This document shows, one piece after another, positions 54,136 through 63,606 of a stretch of 64,000 nt of DNA. The stretch is taken from NCBI RefSeq assembly GCF_026672275.1, contig NZ_JANQCD010000006.1:102115-166114 (forward strand), given 5' to 3'. The notes under the pieces are model-generated. The model searched no databases and was not told where the DNA came from. It saw only the letters and a list, made by a program, of their open reading frames with translations. This DNA is from Marinifilum sp. D737 (GTDB lineage: Bacteria > Bacteroidota > Bacteroidia > Bacteroidales > Marinifilaceae). Made by a program: the position numbers and the translations under genes. Numbering within the stretch: position 1 is the stretch's first letter; every line of letters starts with the position of its first letter.

Positions 54136-55065
54136 CTACTCATCCGATTCAAATTCATTCAGCAAGACCTCGCTGTTTTTATTTACCTTCAATAAACTGC
54201 TTACAAAACTCTCTTCCTTTATGCCTAAACTGAATATTGGTCTACTCGAATACTTTAAAAAGTCAACCAATAAACGTTCGCTCTGAGTATTACTAAACAT
54301 CAAATCCTGAAAGCCTTGTACCAGCAGCATATCTGCCGATATTTTCCTGGCTTCTTCTATCAAAGCTTCATTCTTTCCCAAATTCTCTTTTTCTACAATG
54401 CTAACAGAACAGGATACTCCTTCACTCTCAATTAAATCTTTCATTAGCCTGCTCTTTTTGTAAGCCAAAGATTGAGTTAAGTCAATTTTTACGGTAAGGG
54501 TTGCCAATAGCTTTATATTGGCATTAAACATCTTTCCCAGAAGAATAGACCAGTTTAATAAGTCTCTGGATTGTCTCGAAATATCAACAGGAACCAGGAT
54601 ATTGCGAATTCCTTTGCTTGTCCACCTGTTGTTTACACTAATTACCGGACAGCTCGATTCCCGTACAATCTGGCTTACATTATTGCTTTTGTACCTTTCC
54701 GGCAAAGCATCAATGCGATTCCTCCTGTTTAATACAAGCAAATCGAAGGATTCATTGCTCGTAATCGAATTGATAATGCTTACATGATTTCCAACTTCAA
54801 CCCTTAACTTTACGTGCTCCGGTATTTTCCCCTCAAAATTCATTTTTGCAAATCTTACCAGGCGCACCATCCCCTTTTTCTCGGCCACACTTTTAAGATC
54901 AGGCTGAAACACTTCCGAAATTCCTCCCACATTGGGCACAACGTGAAGCAAAGTAATTTCTGCTCCTAATTTTTGCTTTAAAAACAGGGCTTGATTAAAT
55001 GCGGTGGTACTTTCAATTTCTAAACTTACCGGCACCAATATCTTTTTAAATCTGTTTGTTGTCAT
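54136..55065 (-). CDS. Tandem universal stress protein, operon 2
   Basis: 309 residues, a close paralog of 5321-6265: NRFKKILVPVSLEIESTTAF, IRNILVPVDISRQSRDLLNW and the SRPIFSLGIK tail are near-identical in the two. Two UspA folds. Follows the small Usp gene by 12 bp. The operon-scale duplication includes the 3' hairpin and the promoter box. Confidence 0.86.
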   Translation of the reverse strand: MTTNRFKKILVPVSLEIESTTAFNQALFLKQKLGAEITLLHVVPNVGGISEVFQPDLKSVAEKKGMVRLVRFAKMNFEGKIPEHVKLRVEVGNHVSIINSITSNESFDLLVLNRRNRIDALPERYKSNNVSQIVRESSCPVISVNNRWTSKGIRNILVPVDISRQSRDLLNWSILLGKMFNANIKLLATLTVKIDLTQSLAYKKSRLMKDLIESEGVSCSVSIVEKENLGKNEALIEEARKISADMLLVQGFQDLMFSNTQSERLLVDFLKYSSRPIFSLGIKEESFVSSLLKVNKNSEVLLNEFESDE

Positions 55066-55077
55066 CTTAAAAAAGCA

Positions 55078-55863
55078 TTAAAAATTTCTCACTGTAATTC
55101 CCTTGCTTTTAACAAACCATTTGTCAAAGTATGATAACAAGTCACTTTTCTTTTTTACTGATTGATTGATGTGGTAAATCGAGAGTGATTTACTACTCAG
55201 CGTTTCCTGACCATTCTCTGATGGATTTTTGGTTTTGACAGATGCATTTCCGCAAGCATTTTCAAAACGCTTCATCATTTTAGCTTTTTCATCACTTGTT
55301 ATGCTGTTGCTATCCAGATCTACCAGCACATTGCACTTTTGTTCTGAGCAAATTTTCTGTAAGCTGCCAAGAATCGATGTAGATATGGTGGCCTTGTCGT
55401 TTCTTACATAGATTTGATTGATTTGCTCCCCAGGATTGCAATGATTCAAAATGTATAAGGTTTGATTGCTTGCTTCAACAATCTCCTTAAATCGTGGGTT
55501 GAATTGCAGATCGGAACCATCCTCTTTTAGAGAAAGAACTACTTGCCAATTTTCATTCCTGTACACATCCGATTTAAAGAAATTCAATAGGTCTCCTTCA
55601 AAAGATAGCAGTTCAACACGATCGTCCTGAAGCTGATATTCGTTAAGAAGCTTATTCTTTAAGGCGTTCAACTCTCCATTCGAAATGTCTTTTAATATGG
55701 GTGCCATGTCTCTAAGCATAGAAGATCCAAAAGATGGTTTTTGCCATGTTTGCATCAAATATATTTTTGAGTTTTCATTACTTAGATATTTTAACGAAAA
55801 ATCAATTGCACATGCATTTCCTTCCGTGAAGTCTGCCAATATTAGTATCCTGTCTTTTTTCAT
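55078..55863 (-). CDS. UspA-like stress protein, operon 2
   Basis: 261 residues, paralog of 6271-7077; starts MKKDRILILADFTEGNACA and ends DKWFVKSKGITVRNF. First gene of operon 2; promoter TACTTTTG (minus, 55894-55887) and box as at operon 1. Confidence 0.86.
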   Translation of the reverse strand: MKKDRILILADFTEGNACAIDFSLKYLSNENSKIYLMQTWQKPSFGSSMLRDMAPILKDISNGELNALKNKLLNEYQLQDDRVELLSFEGDLLNFFKSDVYRNENWQVVLSLKEDGSDLQFNPRFKEIVEASNQTLYILNHCNPGEQINQIYVRNDKATISTSILGSLQKICSEQKCNVLVDLDSNSITSDEKAKMMKRFENACGNASVKTKNPSENGQETLSSKSLSIYHINQSVKKKSDLLSYFDKWFVKSKGITVRNF

Positions 55864-55886
55864 ACCCTTCTGCCTTAATTTTGCTT

Positions 55887-55953
55887 CAAAAGTAAAAGAG
55901 GCTCGATTCTGATGAAACAGGAAAACACCTATTTTTAATGGGGGAAAACCCTA
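55887..55953 (-). promoter_or_regulatory. Promoter of Usp operon 2 with GGG/CCC box
   Basis: A -7 TACTTTTG is at 55894-55887. The box TAGGGTTTTCCCCCAT at 55953-55938 lies 43 bp away, identical spacing to operon 1. Centre bases differ (TTTT for AAAA) while the GGG and CCC arms are kept, as expected for a dyad-binding protein. Confidence 0.65.
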
Positions 55954-55984
55954 CCTGATGGATTTTTTTTGGCAAGAATGGCCA

Positions 55985-56210
55985 TTTACAATTAATAATG
56001 AGTAATGAATAATGAGTAATGAATAATGAGTAATTAGCTGAGGGCTGAGTGCTGAAAGCTGTTGGCCAAAACACAGTGATCTTGAGATTCCGACTTGGGT
56101 TCGGATTCTCAATAGCAAGTACAATGAACAATTAGTAATGAGTAATGAATAATTAGCTGAATGCTGAATGCTGAAAGCTGAAAGCTGTTGGCCAAAATAC
56201 AGTGATTCTA
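55985..56210. repeat. Intergenic repeat, inverted relative of the window-end repeat
   Basis: Degenerate ATGAGTAATGAATA units, GCTGAAAGCTG units, and twice the sentence GCTGTTGGCCAAAAYACAGTGAT. One full hairpin core GAGATTCCGA...TCGGATTCTC lies at 56084-56110. Same text, opposite strand, as 63731-64000. Confidence 0.75.
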
Positions 56211-56635
56211 CTCAATTATCGCTCATTTTGAACAGAAAACTTACTTTCCATGCCTGTTTTTATTTAGAACAACACTAAATAGAGAATTCTTTTACAGAAT
56301 TTATAATCCAATTACATTTATCATATTTATCTATTCCTATGGGTGTGTTTATGTTATCTTAAACACTAAAAGTCTAATGTATACGAGAAACGAAGGAGAA
56401 GTATAGGAGGAGTATAGGAGTAATATCCTATATAGCTAAGCTATTATTGTTAAGTTTACAGGTGAGTTTTTCCCTTTCTACCTCTCTCCTGTTTTTAGCT
56501 AATGTTCAATTGAGCTATTGACATTTAAAAATATCATCTTGAACTTTATCATATATTTTTATCCATTAACCACATTTTGAATAACACTCACATAGTTTCA
56601 AATAATTATATTATTAACCAAAAAAAATAAGCTTT
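56211..56635. other. Leader region before the 189-residue gene
   Basis: 425 bp without an ORF. Contains purine-rich repeats (GAGAAGTATAGGAGGAGTATAG, here 56396-56420) with strong Shine-Dalgarno-like words but no good start after them. The promoter is not located. Confidence 0.45.
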
Positions 56636-57205
56636 ATGGCAATCGTTAAAAAGAATCTAGTAACCAGCGGCTTAAGCGGTAAACTTGGAAAGAATCTTGT
56701 ATTTAGACAAAGAGGTGAACAAACCATTTTGTCTACATCTCCGCAACGTATTGGGATTAGTACTCAGAGTCAAATTGAACATCAGGAAAATTTTAAGCAT
56801 GCTGTACAGTATGCAAAAGTTCAAATGAAAAATCCTGAACTAAAAGAAGAATACAGGAAAGCTGCCCAAAAAAGAGGTGTGCTTAGTGCTTACAATTTGG
56901 CAATTGCAGATTATTTTCATGCGCCTGAAATTGGCGATTTAAATGTGAGCAATTATCATGGTGAAATTGGAGATAAAATTGAAATTATTGCATTCGACAA
57001 TTTTAAGGTGAAGCAAGTTGAAGTGGAAATTTATCAAGCGGATGGCAGTTTGGTAGAAAAAGGTTTGGCCAGCAAAGTTGACAGTGATAGCGAATGGACT
57101 TATATCGCTACTGTTGCCAATACCGAATACTCTGGCGATAAAATTATCATTAAGGTGTTTGATTATCCTGGAAATGAGACGAATTTGGAAGTAGTCCTGG
57201 CTTAG
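56636..57205 (+). CDS. Conserved hypothetical protein
   Basis: 189 residues. Basic Gly-rich start (KKNLVTSGLSGKLGKNLVFR), a helical middle (LKEEYRKAAQKRGVLSAYNL), then a beta-rich C-terminus like a small Ig-type fold (VKQVEVEIYQADGSLVEKGL). No family recognised. Monocistronic with a strong terminator. Confidence 0.75.
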   Translation: MAIVKKNLVTSGLSGKLGKNLVFRQRGEQTILSTSPQRIGISTQSQIEHQENFKHAVQYAKVQMKNPELKEEYRKAAQKRGVLSAYNLAIADYFHAPEIGDLNVSNYHGEIGDKIEIIAFDNFKVKQVEVEIYQADGSLVEKGLASKVDSDSEWTYIATVANTEYSGDKIIIKVFDYPGNETNLEVVLA

Positions 57206-57221
57206 TTTCAGAATTCTTTTG

Positions 57222-57262
57222 TAAGAAACTGTCAGGATGTGATGCCTGACGGTTTCTTTTGT
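57222..57262 (+). terminator. Terminator of the 189-residue gene
   Basis: AAGAAACTGTCAGG pairs with CCTGACGGTTTCTT and is followed by TT; the stem carries the CTGTCAGG word. Confidence 0.85.
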
Positions 57263-57302
57263 TAATAGTTTTGAAATCCTACAAAGATGCAAGGCTTTGT
57301 GT

Positions 57303-57746
57303 CTAGCCTATTTGACCTTTCTCCTCCTCTTCTTTTGCCATTTTATCGATTAAATCGAAACGGTCGAACCAGAAGAAATTGACTTTACGGATGTACCTGT
57401 TTCTGTCTTTTACCAGTTTAAGCAGCCATAAAACCAAAATGGAAAAAATAAAGGTGATTCCCAATATGCTATTTATTAGGATTGTGATATCAGCAGAATT
57501 AGCTACTTGTGCTACTGTATGAGTTGTTTGTGCAGGTTCTTCCATAGTATGACTCATTACCTCAACTAAATTGACGAAAAGTGTACTGATTAGCAGAAGA
57601 GCGGATGCAATACAAAGCAGAGTGAAGAAAATACGAAGTGGAAACAGAATTATCGGCATTCGAATTACCGAAGGACTTTTTTCGTAAGATTCGTTGTATT
57701 GGTCTTTGGATTCTTTGATCCAGATTAAACAGTCGTTAAGATTCAT
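57303..57746 (-). CDS. Two-TM membrane protein, unknown (parent of the 46168 pseudogene)
   Basis: 147 residues: N-terminal cytoplasmic start MNLNDCLIWIKESKDQ, TM helices (FPLRIFFTLLCIASALLLIS; ILINSILGITFIFSILVLWL), and a charged C-terminus (NFFWFDRFDLIDKMAKEEEE). May be a DUF4282-like protein; not certain. A decayed second copy lies at 46168-46290. Confidence 0.7.
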   Translation of the reverse strand: MNLNDCLIWIKESKDQYNESYEKSPSVIRMPIILFPLRIFFTLLCIASALLLISTLFVNLVEVMSHTMEEPAQTTHTVAQVANSADITILINSILGITFIFSILVLWLLKLVKDRNRYIRKVNFFWFDRFDLIDKMAKEEEEKGQIG

Positions 57747-57787
57747 GTGATTTGGTTTTGTCGAGGTTTTCTTCCTGACTTAGACTT

Positions 57788-58183
57788 TTAGTTATTTAAA
57801 ATTTTGATTTTCTGCTCAAGGAATTCAGATTCGCTAAGTGTACCATTCTCTTTTAGCTTGGCTAGCCTCTCCAACTGATCTATCACATTATTGGATTGAT
57901 CGACCACAACTGATACTTTTTCAGGAGGCATCATTTTCATATCATTGTCAATGGCTTGTTCATCGTAAATGGTAATTTTACCATCACTTCTGAAAAAACG
58001 GTAATATTCTCTGCCTGCGGCTAAAGCTTTTTGCCTATCGCTACCTTTCAAAGCTTCCTGATATTCCCTTGTCAATCTTTTCTTTAACATTTCCCTACCT
58101 TTTGAGCCTCTATATATCGCTCTTAAAATAAAAAAGCCAGCTATAGCACCCAACCCATACAAGATAATGTCTGTTGTTTCCAT
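57788..58183 (-). CDS. Membrane-anchored SHOCT-domain protein
   Basis: 131 residues: TM helix near the N-terminus (IILYGLGAIAGFFILRAIY), a charged middle, and the C-terminal SHOCT pattern IDQLERLAKLKENGTLSESE with EFLEQKIKIL. SHOCT domains mediate oligomerisation. 41 bp upstream of the previous gene on the same strand; likely one transcript. Confidence 0.8.
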   Translation of the reverse strand: METTDIILYGLGAIAGFFILRAIYRGSKGREMLKKRLTREYQEALKGSDRQKALAAGREYYRFFRSDGKITIYDEQAIDNDMKMMPPEKVSVVVDQSNNVIDQLERLAKLKENGTLSESEFLEQKIKILNN

Positions 58184-58360
58184 TCCTTTTCGAAATTATT
58201 GTTTGTAGTTTTGTTTGAATTCAAAATTAACAAAATATACAATAAAGAAAAGAAATGGGTTTGCAGATTTTTTAACATTCTTATTGAAATTATTCTGTAA
58301 ACCATTACCTGATATTACCCCCAAATGGATCCGAAACAATGTGAGATAAATGAACAGAAT

Positions 58361-59656
58361 TTATTCGATATCATCCTTATCTTCTACCAAAAGCTCCTTA
58401 ATCTCTTCAGCCCCTTCGTCGAATAGTTCGGTTTTGCCACGTTTAATGTATTGCGACAAGGCATCCCAGTTGTAATCTTTCCCATCTGATTCGCATCCGT
58501 GGCAAATCTGCATATCGAACAAATGACTTAAGCCAGCTTTTTCAAATAATTCTATCATCTGCTCATTCTCTCTTAAATCAGTATCAATAAAATTCTGTAG
58601 GGTATCTATTTTCCAATAGGAAATTTCTTCCTTACTAAGTCCCGATAGTTCCCCCAGTTTATCACCCTCGGGTGTTGAATGGTGAGTTAAAAACAGGAAG
58701 GTTTTAATAATAAGTCGATTCTTATCTATAGTGGCAACAAAATACCCCCACTTGCTTTCGAAATAGTATAGTGGAATTAAAATGCGTCCTTTGTAAAATT
58801 CAATGTGTAAATCATGTCTCAGGTAGTAATTCATTGTCCAAACCACTTCGGTATCAAATAAAGGTTTAAGCCTACTTAAAACTCTATGGTAGGCATGTCG
58901 TTGAATACATACTGGCAAGCATTTCTTATTGCCTCTGTACAAGTCTTTTAAATCTTTTGTTTGTACGAAAGTCCAATGCATTTCGAAATCATTGTTAATG
59001 TATCCGAGTTGAAACACAGCTCTGCTCTTTCCCTCTTCCTTATAAAAACTCTCTCTCGCAGCAATGCTTTCTAAAGAAGACTCCCAATTCATTCTCAGTG
59101 TGGGATAATCTTTAATCTTTGCCTCAAGTTTTAAAATGTACACGTTATGGTCGAAAACATTGGTGGCATTGGCTATAAAAGCATAATGTTGGATCATCTT
59201 TCCATAATAGCTATCAAAAACCCCAACGTATTCTACCATGGGTTGAAAGGCATCCATTAAAAACTCATAGCGTTCGGGGTAATTCTTATTAAATGAGCTA
59301 ATAAAGTAATTTGCCACAATAAGTTCATAATTTGTAAGTTCAACTACTTCGCTTTTACGCACACACATCTTTGGATCTGAAAAGAAATCGTTTACAAATC
59401 TTTCAAAGAACTGTATACTATCCAATGTATAGTGCTGTTTCTTATTGGTTTTTAATTTTAGAACAAAAGCTGAACATCCAAAAGCTCTCATTTTTTCTTC
59501 TTTGCTGAGCAACTTGTATGAATCGGCACAATTCATTTTTTCGCAAACTGCCTCAACAATTTTTAAGTATTTCTTTCTGAGTAGGCTATTGTGATAAGGA
59601 GAGTTATTTTGCTTCCTTTTAACCTGGGGTTTTGCTTTTTTCCTCTTTTTAGCCAT
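58361..59656 (-). CDS. Hypothetical protein, 431 residues
   Basis: Lys/Arg-rich N-terminus (AKKRKKAKPQVKRKQ), then a helical, aromatic-rich protein with a Cys pair in MQICHGCESDG near the end. The ATG at 59656 is used; an earlier frame start at 59680 is GTG. No signal or TM, no family recognised. Confidence 0.65.
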   Translation of the reverse strand: MAKKRKKAKPQVKRKQNNSPYHNSLLRKKYLKIVEAVCEKMNCADSYKLLSKEEKMRAFGCSAFVLKLKTNKKQHYTLDSIQFFERFVNDFFSDPKMCVRKSEVVELTNYELIVANYFISSFNKNYPERYEFLMDAFQPMVEYVGVFDSYYGKMIQHYAFIANATNVFDHNVYILKLEAKIKDYPTLRMNWESSLESIAARESFYKEEGKSRAVFQLGYINNDFEMHWTFVQTKDLKDLYRGNKKCLPVCIQRHAYHRVLSRLKPLFDTEVVWTMNYYLRHDLHIEFYKGRILIPLYYFESKWGYFVATIDKNRLIIKTFLFLTHHSTPEGDKLGELSGLSKEEISYWKIDTLQNFIDTDLRENEQMIELFEKAGLSHLFDMQICHGCESDGKDYNWDALSQYIKRGKTELFDEGAEEIKELLVEDKDDIE

Positions 59657-59945
59657 AAGATTCAATTTTATGGTAGCCACCTATAAAATTAACAATATAA
59701 TTTAGAAAAAAAGCCAATTCTTTCGATTAATGAATTTTCACTAAGAATTTCACCTGACAACCCCCTTAATTACTGACAATAACGTCGCTAACTTAAGAAC
59801 CCTAGAAACTTACAATTGAATTCGCATTAAACATTTTAGATCATTACATGATAAAGACTAACTAGATTGTACTTCCCTTAAATGGCAACGGGAGGCACTG
59901 TCCTGCCCTCCTTCCTAAAGCAACTGTTCTTAAAGCAAGCTCCGT
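59657..59945. other. Intergenic spacer, nothing recognised
   Basis: Nearly 300 bp without gene, repeat or clear hairpin; a stretch of T/A-rich sequence with two stops in every frame. Confidence 0.5.
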
Positions 59946-60971
59946 TTAAAACCGCAAATGAAAATTAACTGTAGGACCATGATGGAGGACATCAAAATCG
60001 GTTTCAAAATCCATATCTTCATTACTGAACAAATTGGGTCCTGTAATCTTATCGCTAAACAAATAATTGAGATTGTAGCCAAGTGAAAAATCGATTTTAC
60101 AGTTTTTTGAATTGCTAACAATAAAATTGAAATAGGCCTCTAATGAGAAGTCAATTGCCCAGTGTGTCACATCCTCGTTTACATTGGCATAATTGCATTC
60201 ATCCTGAAAAAGAGCAATGTAAATATCCGATTTCCATTTGGGCGTAATGAAATACTTTAGTCTATCCTTAAAGGACAAGGGCTTATTGCTACGTTCGGTT
60301 TTGGTATGTAGTAATTTGTTATTTAGTGCGCCCAAACCAATTCCTATGCTATGAATGTCTTTAATTTCGGGGTCTGAAATCCAATTGTACTCCATGTCTT
60401 CATCTTCCGATTTTTGATAGTAAACAATGGGAAGGTTCAGGTTTCGATATCGAAGTCCCCAATATACCGCAGCAATATTTTTAATGGGATGCACTACTTT
60501 AAAGTCAATTTGTGTGAATTTGGAATCGAAATCATTTGACTCATCCAGGGCTCCATTTCCATTGTATTTTTTTAAACTCGAAGCAAAGCTGGAGTTCTGA
60601 AATTCTAAAAAGTAATTGCTCTTTTTGCCAAAATACCCAACAGCAAAGCCTAATAAATCGCTTGCCAGTCTTTCTTTTGACTCGTGGGAACCCGACAAGG
60701 CCAAAACCGAAAACAAGAGCTCCACTCCTATTTTCTTTCCCTTGAGTGCAACAGTGGTGGTCTCTATCCAATTGTGTTCACTCTTTAATTGATACTCCTG
60801 ACCATTGATTGTAGCCTGAAGGAAACTTACATTGTAATTGCAATACCAATAGTTATTGGTAAGCTGAAAGTAATTAAAGTTATTGGGCTGATTGTAAAAG
60901 GTAAGTTTATCAGCTTTTGATGCGAAGCAAAAGAGTAATGCAAATAAGAGTAGTGGGAATACTTTTTTCAT
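59946..60971 (-). CDS. Exported protein, probably an outer-membrane beta-barrel
   Basis: 341 residues. Signal peptide KVFPLLLFALLFCFASKA, then many amphipathic strands (YWYCNYNVSFLQATING, KNIAAVYWGLRYRNLNL, CKIDFSLGYNLNYLF) ending in VNFHLRF with terminal Phe, as barrel proteins do. Unknown role. Confidence 0.65.
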   Translation of the reverse strand: MKKVFPLLLFALLFCFASKADKLTFYNQPNNFNYFQLTNNYWYCNYNVSFLQATINGQEYQLKSEHNWIETTTVALKGKKIGVELLFSVLALSGSHESKERLASDLLGFAVGYFGKKSNYFLEFQNSSFASSLKKYNGNGALDESNDFDSKFTQIDFKVVHPIKNIAAVYWGLRYRNLNLPIVYYQKSEDEDMEYNWISDPEIKDIHSIGIGLGALNNKLLHTKTERSNKPLSFKDRLKYFITPKWKSDIYIALFQDECNYANVNEDVTHWAIDFSLEAYFNFIVSNSKNCKIDFSLGYNLNYLFSDKITGPNLFSNEDMDFETDFDVLHHGPTVNFHLRF

Positions 60972-61162
60972 AGGTGTATGGAATCAATTTTTGTTTGTTA
61001 ATGTTGTTTTGTATGGTGGATATTAAGAACTAAATTACACAGATCGGGATGGATTCAAAGCCAATTCCAGACCTAGTAAGCAAGCTGCAATTGTTATTGT
61101 TTGAGCCATGCATATTATTTAGTAAAGCGGTGTTTTGGAATGCCATGAGGCCAGGCTTTTTT

Positions 61163-61245
61163 ACAAGTTAGTGAACAGTGAGCAGTTATCAGTAAACAGT
61201 TAGCAGTGAACAGTTAGCAATTAGCTGAATGCTGATAGCTGTAAA
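61163..61245 (+). repeat. Degenerate AGTGAACAGTTAGC repeat cluster
   Basis: Repeats of AGTGAACAGT, AGCAGTTAGC and GCTGAATGCTGA; the same family as at 8277-8310, 56040 and 63607-63700. Confidence 0.6.
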
Positions 61246-61256
61246 ATTTAAAAGAG

Positions 61257-61895
61257 ATGGACAAAATTATATTACAAATCACATCGGGACGAGGACCAGC
61301 AGAATGCTGTTTGTTGGTTGCCAAAATATTTGAACAAGTGTTGAAGTAAGCATGTAAGAAAAATCTTACAGTAAATCTTTTGGTGACTGAGGTGGGACCC
61401 CAAAGAGGTACTTACCATTCTGTTACTCTTGAACTGACAGGAGATTACGCCAATGACTTCGCAAAAGCATGGCTGGGCAGTATTCTGTGGGTGATGCAGA
61501 GCCCGTACAGGAAGAATCACAAAAGAAAAAACTGGTATGCAGCGGTTCATAAACTTTCTGTGGCGGATAAAATGTTTGCTGTTCCGGATTGTGATATTTC
61601 CTATCGGGCGATTCGCTCGGGCGGACCGGGCGGACAGCATGTAAACAAGGTGAGCACGGCCATACGAGCTACTCACAAGCTTAGTAAGCTTTCTGTTTTG
61701 GCATCGGACAGCAGGTCGCAGGTTCAGAATAAGAAATTGGCCAAAGAACGATTGATTGAATTGTTGCAGCTGCAGGAGTTGCAGAAAAGAAAGGCTGAGA
61801 AACAAGAGGATTGGATGAATCACAATGCCTTGCAAAGGGGAAATCCGGTAAAGGTTTTTGCCGGTAGTGATTTTAAAATCCGTAAACAAAATTAA
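61257..61895 (+). pseudogene. prfH: Peptide chain release factor PrfH with an in-frame UAA
   Basis: Reads MDKIILQITSGRGPAECC in the PrfH N-terminal style to Lys30, then TAA (61347-61349), then continues in the same frame (ACKKNLTVNLLVTEVGP) into the full protein with catalytic GGQ in RSGGPGGQHVNKV. The total of about 212 residues is right for the family. PrfH rescues ribosomes with a cleaved decoding centre, usually with RtcB2. A single-base change (for example GAA to TAA) would explain it. A restart at TTG 61380 or GTG 61383 would give a shortened protein without the N-terminal strands. Confidence 0.75.
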
Positions 61896-61904
61896 AAGAG
61901 GGCT

Positions 61905-62416
61905 ATGAGTACACTAGCAGACCAATATTATTTGAAGGCATTAGATCTGTATCCTTACGATTTGGAGGAGAGCATGGAGAATTTGAACTATGCGCTAAGT
62001 TATAATCAGGATCACATTGGAGCGAATTATTTGATGGGCAAATTGCATTTGGAACAGTTGAATGAATATGAGAGCGCGGAGGAATATTTTATTATCGCCA
62101 TGGCTTCTAATTCCGAAAATGCCAATGTTTGCATGGATTATGCTTCTCTTCTGATTCAGTTAAGGGAGTATGACAGAGCCCATGATTTGCTTTGCCATGC
62201 ACAAAAGATCAAAGGGCTTGATCTATGGAAAATCAAAGTAAGAAAGGCTTTGATACACGAGCATAAGGGCAATTACAAAAAGCAAGAAAGCTTTAAAAAA
62301 AGGCTTTGCTGTTTGCCTATAATCAGGAAGATATCAATAAAATTGAGGAGGATGTAAAACGTGTAAAAATGAAGTTAAAGTTGGTGAATAAGAGCCAAAA
62401 AAAGAAGGAGGAGTAA
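61905..62416 (+). pseudogene. TPR protein frameshifted at an A7 tract
   Basis: About 169 residues if whole. Zero frame gives MSTLADQYYLKALDLYPYDL and two TPR-like pairs (YAEYF-type helices, QLREYDRAHDLLCHA), but after the seven A at 62294-62300 it reads a nonsense tail to a stop at 62357. The -1 frame continues as ALLFAYNQEDINKIEEDVK and ends in a Lys-rich tail with TAA at 62414-62416. May be a true mutation, a sequencing error or recoding. Confidence 0.65.
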
Positions 62417-62434
62417 TGGCTCTTCCTTCTTCAA

Positions 62435-63598
62435 TTATCCTTTCACCACAGCCAAAGGTTCCAGTTCTACCAGGATTTTTACCAGGTCTTTTTGGTTTTC
62501 CATTACCTGGTGGATGTCTTTATAGGCTCCGGCTGCTTCGTCTAAATCCTTCTTTCCTCTTATGGCATGAAGAATTCCTTTTTCATCGAGACGATTGATC
62601 TCTTCTTGCAAATCGAGCTCGCGTTGTGCTTGCTTTCTGCCCATTTTTCGACCTGCCCCATGCGAACAGGAGTGAAAACTTTGCGGATTTCCCAATCCTT
62701 CCACAATGTAGGATTTTGTTCCCTGTGAACCGGGAATGATACCCATCTCTCCTTCTCTGGCACTGGTAGCTCCTTTTCGGTGAACGATGACATCTTTCCC
62801 GAAATGGTGTTCCCAGGCTGCGTAATTGTGGGCAATGTTGATGATTTCTGAAAACTCAAGGGGCTCAGACAATACACTTTTAAAGGCTTCCTGTACCCTT
62901 TCCATCATCAGTTTTCGGTTGGCAAAAGCAAAATCGACACAATACTGCATGGCATTTATGTACTCCTTTGCCTCCGGGCTTTCGATGGGCAAAAAGGCCA
63001 GGTCCCAATTGGAGGGAACTTGAGAGTGCCATCTGGAGTTCAGGTTTTTGGCCAATTTGTTGTAATGATCGGCCACCTGCTTTCCCAGGTTTCGGCTGCC
63101 CGAATGTATCATCACCCAGATGCAATGGTCGGAACCATACTGTATTTCAATAAAGTGATTTCCACCTCCCAAGCTTCCCAACTGGTACAATGCATTCTGA
63201 TAATGAGTCTTAATCACCTCTGGCAGATGCTCTGTTCCCGGCATCAGGCTCTCATCCTGAGCTTGTGCATGCCTGGAGAAACCCAGTGGGATTCTGCTTC
63301 GAATTCCGCTCATTATTTTTTTGAGGCTTTCAGAATCGAGGTCTTCGATATTGGTTTTTACGGCACACATTCCGCAACCAATGTCAACGCCTACCGCATT
63401 GGGAATCACCACTCCCTGCGTAGCCAAAACGCCACCTATGGGCATTCCATATCCACAATGTGCATCGGGCATTAAAGCGACATGCTTAAAGGCAAAGGGC
63501 AAATTTGCCAGGTTCCCGGCCTGCTTTAAAGCGGATTCTTCCAAATCGCTCACCCACATTTTTATTGGGATTCTTTCTGTTGAATTTATATTTATCAT
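62435..63598 (-). CDS. rtcB: RNA-splicing ligase RtcB (RtcB2-like)
   Basis: 387 residues. GTP- and Mn2+-dependent ligation of RNA 3'-phosphate or 2',3'-cyclic ends to 5'-OH. Seen: GVDIGCGMCAV with the metal Cys, LGGGNHFIEI, MIHSGSRNLG, and the guanylylation His in SFHSCSHGAGRKMGRKQAQ. The size fits RtcB2, which repairs damaged 16S rRNA and works with PrfH. It is convergent with prfH and the TPR gene, not in one operon as usual. Confidence 0.94.
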   Translation of the reverse strand: MININSTERIPIKMWVSDLEESALKQAGNLANLPFAFKHVALMPDAHCGYGMPIGGVLATQGVVIPNAVGVDIGCGMCAVKTNIEDLDSESLKKIMSGIRSRIPLGFSRHAQAQDESLMPGTEHLPEVIKTHYQNALYQLGSLGGGNHFIEIQYGSDHCIWVMIHSGSRNLGKQVADHYNKLAKNLNSRWHSQVPSNWDLAFLPIESPEAKEYINAMQYCVDFAFANRKLMMERVQEAFKSVLSEPLEFSEIINIAHNYAAWEHHFGKDVIVHRKGATSAREGEMGIIPGSQGTKSYIVEGLGNPQSFHSCSHGAGRKMGRKQAQRELDLQEEINRLDEKGILHAIRGKKDLDEAAGAYKDIHQVMENQKDLVKILVELEPLAVVKG

Positions 63599-63606
63599 GA
63601 CTTTTT

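Noticed and set aside
55985..56210. CRISPR array
   Set aside because: Repeat units are degenerate, unequal, without unique spacers, and no cas genes are present.
62294..62300. Programmed -1 frameshift heptamer
   Set aside because: The A7 does not fit an X-XXY-YYZ heptamer in the zero frame; decay or error is simpler.
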